From Cupriavidus agavae (GTDB taxonomy: Bacteria; Pseudomonadota; Gammaproteobacteria; Burkholderiales; Burkholderiaceae), in assembly GCF_004217045.1 (NCBI RefSeq), contig NZ_SGXM01000008.1, forward strand, positions 62,001-126,000: 64,000 nucleotides of DNA. Direction: 5' to 3'. Under the pieces are notes generated by a model. That model searched no databases, was not told the DNA's origin, and saw nothing but the letters and a program-made list of their open reading frames with translations. The position numbers were made by a program, and so were the translations under genes. Position 1 is the first letter of the stretch. Each line of letters begins with the position of its first letter. Shown piece after piece: positions 58,686 through 64,000 of the stretch.

Positions 58686-59198
58686 ATGCGCAAACGGATC
58701 TTCTGGTTGTTGCCCGACACGGCAAGCGCCCGCCGCACCATGGACGACCTGCTGCTGGCCCGCATCGAGAATCGCCACATCCACTTTGTCGGCCGCGACG
58801 GCTCCGACATGACCGGGCTGCACGAAGCCAACCTGTTCCAGACTTCCGACATCGTCCACGCGGCCGAAATGGGCCTCATGGTCGGCGGTGGCGTGGGCAT
58901 CGTGGCCGGTGTGGTGGTGGCCATGTTCCCGATCGTCAGCGACACGCCGCAGTGGGGCCTGGTGGGCGTGCTGGCGGTGCTGGGCGCCGTGTTTGGCGCC
59001 TGGGCGTCGAGCATGATCGGCAGCTCCGCCCCCAACAGCCGGCTGCGCGCGTTCGAGAAGGACATCGAGGCGGGCAGGCTGCTGCTGATGGTGGACGTGC
59101 CGCGCGGCCGTGTCGAGGAAATCGAGACGCTGCTGCAGAAGACCCACCCCGAAGCCCGTTTCGCCGGCCTCGACCCGGCAGTGCCGGCCTTCCCCTGA
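58686..59198 (+). CDS. Small two-helix membrane protein, DUF1269-like
   Basis: A 170-aa protein with GAGGAGGCAAGTC before the ATG. Soluble N-terminal half (KRIFWLLPDTASARRTMDDL, IENRHIHFVG), two close hydrophobic helices (about 62-82 and 88-108, with GGGVGIVAGVVVAMFPI and VGVLAVLGAVFGAWAS) and a soluble C-terminal half (RLLLMVDVPRGRVEEIETLL). This alternation resembles DUF1269/general-stress-17M-type proteins, whose function is unknown. It stands alone between two hairpins. Confidence 0.75.
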   Translation: MRKRIFWLLPDTASARRTMDDLLLARIENRHIHFVGRDGSDMTGLHEANLFQTSDIVHAAEMGLMVGGGVGIVAGVVVAMFPIVSDTPQWGLVGVLAVLGAVFGAWASSMIGSSAPNSRLRAFEKDIEAGRLLLMVDVPRGRVEEIETLLQKTHPEARFAGLDPAVPAFP

Positions 59199-59227
59199 GC
59201 CCTCCGGCGCAGGCGGTGGCAAGGATG

Positions 59228-59249
59228 ACCCCCGGGTAATCCCCGGGGT
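59228..59249 (+). terminator. Short hairpin after the two-helix membrane protein gene
   Basis: ACCCCCGGG pairs with CCCCGGGGT around TAAT with one mismatch, 30 bases after the stop. No T run. Confidence 0.4.
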
Positions 59250-59436
59250 GTGCTGTCCTGTGCCTGCAACACCCGTTCGGGTCATCCGCGCCCGGACTGT
59301 CCATTCGTTTGAACAATTACCGCCGTTGGGTTACCTTCCCTGAGCCGCCGTGCGGCGCACTTCCGGGTGCGCGCAGACCGCGCGGCGCAGCAGCTGCAGT
59401 CGATCATAAAAAGCCAGCGCTTCAGGAGGGGTCACA

Positions 59437-60579
59437 ATGAGGAACGCAAGACAGTTTGCGTGCGGCATGCTTGCCGCCACGCTGGGATTCGTCGCGCCCA
59501 TGGCGGCGCACGCCGAACCCGGCATCACCAAATCCACCATCCGGATCGGCCAGTCGGCCGGTGTCAGCGGCCCCGTGGCGGGCTCGGTCAAGGAGCAGAT
59601 CGCCGGCGCGCAGGTCTACCTGAACGCTGTCAACGCCAACGGCGGCGTGGGCGGGCGGCGCATCGAACTGCTGACCTACGACGACGGCTTCGACGCCAGA
59701 CGCACCCCCGACAACGTGCGCAAGCTGATCGGCGAAGACAAGGTGTTCGCGCTGTTCATGGTGCGCGGCACGCCGCAGAACGAAAGCATCCTGCCGATCA
59801 TCGCCGCCGAGAAGGTGCCGCTGGTGGCGCCGCTGACCGGCGCCATCACGCTGCACCGGCCCGTGAACCGCTACGTGTTCAACGTGCGCGCCAAATACCA
59901 GGACGAGGTGGCGCGGGCGATCAACCACCTGGCCACGTCCGGCATGAGCCGGATCGCCATCTTCTACGCCAACGACGGCTTCGGGCAAGACGTCTTCGAA
60001 GGGTTCAACACGGCGCTGCAGGCGCGCGGCGTGCAGCCGGCCGGCGCGGCATCGTTCAACCGGCCGATGGGCGACATCGCGCAGGGCGTGGCCAGCGTCA
60101 ACAAGGCCAACCCGCAGGCCGTGATGGTGATCGGCTCGGGCTCCGAGGCCGCGAAGATCATCCGCGAGATGAAGAAGGCCGGCAGCCAGGCGCAGTTCGT
60201 GACGCTGTCGAACAACGCGGCGGATTCGTTCATCAGGGATCTGGGCGACGACGGCAAGGGCCTGATCATCACCCAGGTGGTGCCGGGCATGAATTCGAGC
60301 CAGATGAGCATTGCCAGCGAGTATCGCGGCATGGCCAAGGCGCAGAACGTGGACGCCAGCAACGCGGGCATGGAAGGGTTCATGTCGGCCAAGGTGCTGG
60401 TGGAGGGCCTGCGCCGCGCCGGCCCCGAGCCTACCCGCGAGAAGCTGGTGAACGCGCTCGAAGGGCTGCGCGACTACGACCTCGGCGGCATCCTGATCAG
60501 CTACAGCGCCACGCGGCACACTGGCTCGTCGTTTGTCGAAATGTCGATCGTCTCGTCCACGGGCAAGCTGATCCGCTGA
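59437..60579 (+). CDS. ABC transporter periplasmic binding protein, LivJ/Peripla_BP_6 type
   Basis: A 380-aa exported binding protein: AGGAGGGGTC before the ATG, signal peptide ending MAAHA (residue 25), then GITKSTIRIGQSAGVSGPVA, the family start, and IELLTYDDGFDARRTPDNVR. The two-lobed periplasmic fold of branched-chain amino acid/amide binding proteins is evident through ANDGFGQDVFEGF and the C-terminal GGILISYSATRHTGSSFVEM. No permease or ATPase gene is adjacent, so it is an orphan binding protein. Ligand unknown; aromatic acids and amides are both possible. Confidence 0.92.
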   Translation: MRNARQFACGMLAATLGFVAPMAAHAEPGITKSTIRIGQSAGVSGPVAGSVKEQIAGAQVYLNAVNANGGVGGRRIELLTYDDGFDARRTPDNVRKLIGEDKVFALFMVRGTPQNESILPIIAAEKVPLVAPLTGAITLHRPVNRYVFNVRAKYQDEVARAINHLATSGMSRIAIFYANDGFGQDVFEGFNTALQARGVQPAGAASFNRPMGDIAQGVASVNKANPQAVMVIGSGSEAAKIIREMKKAGSQAQFVTLSNNAADSFIRDLGDDGKGLIITQVVPGMNSSQMSIASEYRGMAKAQNVDASNAGMEGFMSAKVLVEGLRRAGPEPTREKLVNALEGLRDYDLGGILISYSATRHTGSSFVEMSIVSSTGKLIR

Positions 60580-60635
60580 GGCGGCGAGGCGGAGGCGGAC
60601 AGGGCGGGCGGAGGCGCTGCGGTATAGTTCCCGCC

Positions 60636-61433
60636 ATGCCGATCTCCGCCCCCGACCACCCCGACCACCCCCGCCATCCTTTCTCGCTCGCCGGCCGCGT
60701 GGCGCTGGTCACCGGCGGCGCGCAGGGCCTGGGCCTGGCGATTGCCACGGGCCTGGCCGATGCCGGCGCGCACGTGCTGGTCTGCGCGCGCAATGCGCAG
60801 CGCGTGGCCGATGCCGTGGCGCAGCTGCAGGCGCGCGGCGCCAGCGCCGGGGCACTGGTGCTCGACATCAACGATGCAGCGGCCGCCGCCGCCGCGTTCG
60901 GGCGGATCGAGGCAGACCATGGCCGGCTCGATATCCTCGTCAACAACGCGGGCGCACGCAACCGCAGCGGCATGGCGCAACTCGACGCCGACGACCTGCG
61001 CGCGATGCTCGAAACCAACCTCGTGGCGCCCTACGCGCTGTGCCGCCACGCGGCGCGGCTGATGGCGCAGGGCGGCTACGGGCGCATCGTCAATGTCAGT
61101 TCGATTGCCGGGCAGATCGCCCGCGCCAACGACGTGCTGTATCCGGCCACCAAGGGCGGTCTCGACGCACTGACGCGCGCCATGGCCGCCGATCTGGGCC
61201 GGCAGGGCATCACGGTCAACGCCATCGCGCCGGGCTACTTCGCCACCGGGCCGAACCAGGCGATGGTCGAGGACGCCGGCGTGGCCGAGTGGCTGCGCAA
61301 CCGCACCTCGCTGGGCCGCTGGGGCCAGCCTGCCGAAGTGGCCGGCGCGGTGGTCTTCCTTGCCTCGCCGGCGGCGTCGTACGTCAGCGGTCAGGTGCTG
61401 GCCGTGGACGGCGGCTACCTCGGCCATTTTTGA
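60636..61433 (+). CDS. Short-chain dehydrogenase/reductase
   Basis: A 265-aa classical SDR. Cofactor loop TGGAQGLG at 26-33, NNAG motif in ILVNNAGARN, catalytic Ser in NVSSIAG (155/156), Tyr169 and Lys173 in YPATK, and the C-terminal VSGQVLAVDGGYLGHF. It oxidises an alcohol or reduces a ketone with NAD(P)(H); it is similar in pattern to gluconate 5-dehydrogenase-like enzymes, but the substrate is open. No strong ribosome site, though GGAGGCGCTGCGG lies upstream. Converges with the LysR gene, overlapping by 50 bases. Confidence 0.92.
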   Translation: MPISAPDHPDHPRHPFSLAGRVALVTGGAQGLGLAIATGLADAGAHVLVCARNAQRVADAVAQLQARGASAGALVLDINDAAAAAAAFGRIEADHGRLDILVNNAGARNRSGMAQLDADDLRAMLETNLVAPYALCRHAARLMAQGGYGRIVNVSSIAGQIARANDVLYPATKGGLDALTRAMAADLGRQGITVNAIAPGYFATGPNQAMVEDAGVAEWLRNRTSLGRWGQPAEVAGAVVFLASPAASYVSGQVLAVDGGYLGHF

Positions 61434-62337
61434 GCGTGCCCGGCGCCGCCGTGCCGTAGTGTGCGCGCAGCGCGTCGATCATCGCGGCGGCGGCTGCCGA
61501 ATCGCTGCGCTCGCGCAGCCGCACCAGGCAGATATCGCGCTGCAGCGTGGGCATCTGCATCGGCCGGATAGCCAGCCCCTCGCGCCGGAACTGGAACAGC
61601 GCCAGCGCCGGCACCACCGATACCCCCAGCCCCGCCTCGACCAGCGCCGCCACCGTGGCCAGGTGCTCCACCTCCATCACCCCGTTGAGCCGCAGCGGAT
61701 GCAGCGCCGCGTCGAGATGCTGCCGCACGCTGCTGGTGCGTGACAGCTGGATGAACGGCAGCCCGGCCAGCGCCTGGGGCGCGATGCGGCGCTTCGCGGC
61801 CAGTGCGTGGTCGGCCGGGCAGACCAGGTAGAAGCTGTCGTGCACCAGCGGTTCGACGCGCAGGTCCGTATCCTGGCCCGGCGCCGGCGCCAGCGCAAAA
61901 TCGGCCTGGCCGCGCCGGACCATGTCGATGCAGCCGTCGGCAAGCTGGTCGTGCAGGGCCAGCGCGATGCCGGGGTAGCGCCGGTGGAAGTCGGCCATCA
62001 GCGGCGGCAGGTCGCCGCCGGCCAGCGAAGGCAGCGCGGCAATCGACACGCGGCCCTTGCGGCGCTCGGCGTGGTCGCGCAGGTCTTCGAAGACACTCTC
62101 GAAGTCCGCCAGCAGCCGGCGCGCCGCCTCGTCGAAGCGGCGGCCGTCGGCGCTCAGGTCCACATGGCGCGTGGTGCGCTCGAACAGGCGGCTGCCGGCT
62201 TGCTCCTCGATGGTCTGGATCAGCGTGCTGAACGCCGATTGCGAGAGATGGCACGCCTGCGCGGCGCGCGTAAAGTTGCGGTGGGTGGCCAGCGCGACGA
62301 ACGCGCGCAGGTGCTTGACCGAGAGGTTGGCGAGCAT
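61384..62337 (-). CDS. LysR-family regulator
   Basis: A 317-aa LysR regulator: winged HTH at 1-65 (RAFVALATHRNFTRAAQACH, LSQSAFSTLIQTIEEQAGSR) and the LysR substrate domain with RKGRVSIAALPSLAGGDLPP and GLGVSVVPALALF. It is divergent from the AtuA-type gene and probably controls that operon. A T-N11-A operator lies about 20 bases upstream of its start. Confidence 0.94.
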   Translation of the reverse strand: MLANLSVKHLRAFVALATHRNFTRAAQACHLSQSAFSTLIQTIEEQAGSRLFERTTRHVDLSADGRRFDEAARRLLADFESVFEDLRDHAERRKGRVSIAALPSLAGGDLPPLMADFHRRYPGIALALHDQLADGCIDMVRRGQADFALAPAPGQDTDLRVEPLVHDSFYLVCPADHALAAKRRIAPQALAGLPFIQLSRTSSVRQHLDAALHPLRLNGVMEVEHLATVAALVEAGLGVSVVPALALFQFRREGLAIRPMQMPTLQRDICLVRLRERSDSAAAAAMIDALRAHYGTAAPGTLKNGRGSRRPRPAPDR

Positions 62338-62357
62338 GGGCGGGGGCGGAAAATGAT

Positions 62358-62372
62358 ATGAACGTGATTCAT
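62358..62372. promoter_or_regulatory. LysR-type operator between the LysR and AtuA genes
   Basis: ATGAACGTGATTCAT is an interrupted palindrome (ATGAA/TTCAT) containing T-N11-A, the LysR recognition pattern. A second AT-rich repeat, GGTTAA at 62387-62392 and GGTTAACC at 62414-62421, lies nearer the AtuA gene and may be the activation site. Confidence 0.55.
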
Positions 62373-62470
62373 CGAATTTCTCAATAGGTTAATCCAAATC
62401 ATCCGTTTGTCGAGGTTAACCGGCTGCGCCTAGAATGCAATCGCTGCCTACTGGAACCCTGCCAACGCCC

Positions 62471-63832
62471 ATGACTGCCCCCCTGCTGATCGGCTCCGGA
62501 GCCGGCTTCTCCGGCGACCGTACCGATGCCGCCCTGCCCGTGGTGCGCACGCTGATCGCCGCGGGCGGCCCCGGCGCCCTGATCTTCGAGACGCTCGCCG
62601 AGCGCACGCTGGCGCTGGCCCAGCTGGCCCGGCGCGAGAATCCCGAACACGGCTACGAGCCGTTGCTCGACCTGCTGCTGACGCCGGTGCTGGGCCTGTG
62701 CCTGCGGCACGGCATTCCGGTCATCGGCAACTTTGGCGCGGCCAATCCCCACGCCGCCGCGCGCCGCGTGCTGGCGCTGGCCGCCGAGCTGGGCCTGCCC
62801 GCGCCGCGCGTGGCCGTGGTGGAGGGCGATGATCTCTCGCACGAAGCCGGCCGCGCCATGCTGCGCGGCATCGTCGGCGAGGCGTTTCCCGAGGCGCGCT
62901 TCGTCTGCGCCAACGCCTATATCGGCGCGCGGGCGATTGCCGACGCGCTGCGCGAGGGCGCCCAGGTGGTGGTCTGCGGCCGCGTGGCCGACCCCGCGCT
63001 GGCGGTCGGGCCGGCCATGGCGCACTTCGGCTGGGCCTGGGACGACTGGGACCGCCTGGCGGCGGCCACCATGGCGGGCCATCTGCTCGAATGCGGCGCC
63101 CAGGTCAGCGGCGGCTATTTTGCCGACCCCGGCATGAAGGACGTGCCGGACGTGCACGACGTGGGCTTCCCGATCGCCCGGCTCGACGCCGGCGGCGGCA
63201 TCGAGATCTTCAAGGCGGCCAACACCGGCGGCTGCGTGGATCTGCGCACCGTGAAGGAACAGTTGCTCTACGAGGTACACGACCCCAGCGCCTACCTGAC
63301 GCCGGACGTGGTGGCCGATATCGGCGCGGTCACGGTCGAGCAGGTTGGCCCGGACCGCGTGGCCGTGGGCAATGTGCGCGGCCATCCGCGTCCGGCCGAG
63401 CTGAAGGCGAACCTGTTCCACCAGGGCGGCTGGTTCGCCGAGGGCGAGATCTCCTACGCCGGCCCGAACGCCGCCGCGCGGGCGCGCCTGGCTGCCGACA
63501 TCGTCCGCAAGCGCATGCAGGGGCTGGGCCATGAGGCGCCGATCCGCTGCGACCTGATCGGGGTGCTGAGCGTGTTCGCCGACGACGGCGGCGCCATGCT
63601 GGCCGCGCCGCAGCCCCACGAGGCCGGGGCGCGCGACGTGCGCATGCGCGTGGCGCTGGCCCACGAGGACAAGGCGGTTGCCCAGGCGCTGCTGCGCGAG
63701 GTCAACGCGCTCTACACCTGCGGCCCGGCCGGCGGCGGCGGCGTGCGCACCGCGCTGCGTGCGCGGCTGAACGCCACGTCCTGCCTGGTGCCGCGCGACG
63801 CCGTGGCCGTCACCCATTCCTTCGTTGCCTGA
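62471..63832 (+). CDS. AtuA-family protein (DUF1446)
   Basis: A 453-aa protein of the acyclic terpene utilisation AtuA family. I start at 62471 (MTAPLLIGSGAGFSGDRTDA), where the conserved N-terminus begins; an in-frame ATG at 62435 adds 12 residues, and neither has a strong ribosome site. Conserved blocks: GSGAGFSGDRTDAALP, HGIPVIGNFGAANPHAAARR, VVEGDDLS, GRVADPALAVGPAMAHFGW and NTGGCVDLRTVKEQLLYEVH. AtuA and its small partner occur in acyclic terpene or branched-chain acid catabolism, but the reaction is not established. The small partner is encoded next. Confidence 0.88.
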   Translation: MTAPLLIGSGAGFSGDRTDAALPVVRTLIAAGGPGALIFETLAERTLALAQLARRENPEHGYEPLLDLLLTPVLGLCLRHGIPVIGNFGAANPHAAARRVLALAAELGLPAPRVAVVEGDDLSHEAGRAMLRGIVGEAFPEARFVCANAYIGARAIADALREGAQVVVCGRVADPALAVGPAMAHFGWAWDDWDRLAAATMAGHLLECGAQVSGGYFADPGMKDVPDVHDVGFPIARLDAGGGIEIFKAANTGGCVDLRTVKEQLLYEVHDPSAYLTPDVVADIGAVTVEQVGPDRVAVGNVRGHPRPAELKANLFHQGGWFAEGEISYAGPNAAARARLAADIVRKRMQGLGHEAPIRCDLIGVLSVFADDGGAMLAAPQPHEAGARDVRMRVALAHEDKAVAQALLREVNALYTCGPAGGGGVRTALRARLNATSCLVPRDAVAVTHSFVA

Positions 63833-63844
63833 CCGGAGCCCGCG

Positions 63845-64000
63845 ATGACCCCCCCGACCGCCGCGCCCGCCGCCACCGCGCCGCTCTACCAGTTTGCCCA
63901 TGGCCGCACCGGCGACAAGGGCGACCGCTCCAACATCAGCGTGATCGCCTACGATGCCCGCGATTTCGACCACCTCGTGGCCCATGTCACCGAGGACGCC
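63845..64000 (+). CDS. AtuA-associated small subunit, 5' fragment
   Basis: ATG at 63845, 12 bases after the AtuA stop, preceded by CGGAGCCCGCG; the frame is still open at the window end after 52 codons. YQFAHGRTGDKGDRSNISVI is the characteristic start of the AtuA C-terminal/partner domain that is fused to AtuA in some species and separate in others. Pathway unknown. Confidence 0.85.
   Translation, partial: MTPPTAAPAATAPLYQFAHGRTGDKGDRSNISVIAYDARDFDHLVAHVTEDA

Noticed and set aside
1..64000. tRNA, rRNA, insertion sequence, integrase or prophage
   Set aside because: No transposase-, integrase- or phage-like product, no terminal repeats and no recognisable tRNA cloverleaf or rRNA stretch was seen by reading; a tRNA scan would be decisive.

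Overview
The window looks like a chromosome or megaplasmid segment of a high-GC betaproteobacterium, most likely Cupriavidus or Ralstonia (Burkholderiaceae). The reasons are the strong GC3 codon bias, the Bug/TctC solute-binding protein, the paired LuxR-type regulators around exopolysaccharide (EPS) genes and the general gene repertoire. The genus is inferred. I see no rRNA, tRNA, IS element, phage or CRISPR array.

Layout. (1) 1-447: tail of a PaoC-type molybdenum aldehyde oxidoreductase. (2) 1107-6962: a six-gene phospholipid cluster matching the E. coli ynbABCD set (CDP-alcohol phosphotransferase, hydrolase-methyltransferase fusion, PAP2-tyrosine phosphatase fusion, CDP-diglyceride synthase) plus a PlsC-like acyltransferase and a small membrane protein. 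(3) 6977-8776: a chemoreceptor. (4) 9277-10900: a LuxR regulator with a non-canonical receiver, and a lone receiver-like relative. (5) 11623-45486: a roughly 34 kb EPS locus. It has a WcaJ-like initiating transferase, ManC, Gmd and Fcl for GDP-mannose and GDP-fucose, two Wzc-type kinases, Wzb, Wza, a Wzx-like flippase, a Wzy-like polymerase, five glycosyltransferases and a WcaF-like acetyltransferase, and it ends with a second LuxR paralogue. Inside it (13974-22241) sits an unusual cassette: carrier protein, acyl-CoA dehydrogenase-like flavoprotein, amino acid:carrier-protein ligase, two DUF1839 proteins, a cytoplasmic GH2 mannosidase-like protein and a Crp/Fnr regulator. (6) 46274-48570: small secreted or hypothetical proteins and a phosphoribosyltransferase. 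(7) 48545-52360: a GntR regulator, a Bug binding protein and a LeuCD-like hydro-lyase. (8) 53019-58519: a five-gene exported operon resembling a functional-amyloid (Fap) secretion system. It has a Gly/Ala-rich 513-aa protein, two further exported proteins with an Asn/Gln-rich VIQN-type C-terminal motif, a C39-type peptidase (FapD-like) and a coiled-coil plus beta-barrel outer-membrane protein (FapF-like). A candidate sigma-54 promoter and an upstream inverted repeat precede it. (9) 58686-64000: a membrane protein, an ABC solute-binding protein, an SDR, a LysR regulator and an AtuA-type pair.

How it works together. Most of the window serves the cell surface: phospholipid remodelling, a fucose- and mannose-containing EPS, and an amyloid-like fibre. 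The strongest candidate for an undescribed system is the cassette in the EPS locus. The ligase should load an amino acid on the neighbouring carrier protein. The DUF1839 proteins show a motif layout reminiscent of BtrH-type carrier-protein aminoacyltransferases, which suggests aminoacyl decoration of a sugar or EPS unit. That last step is inference.
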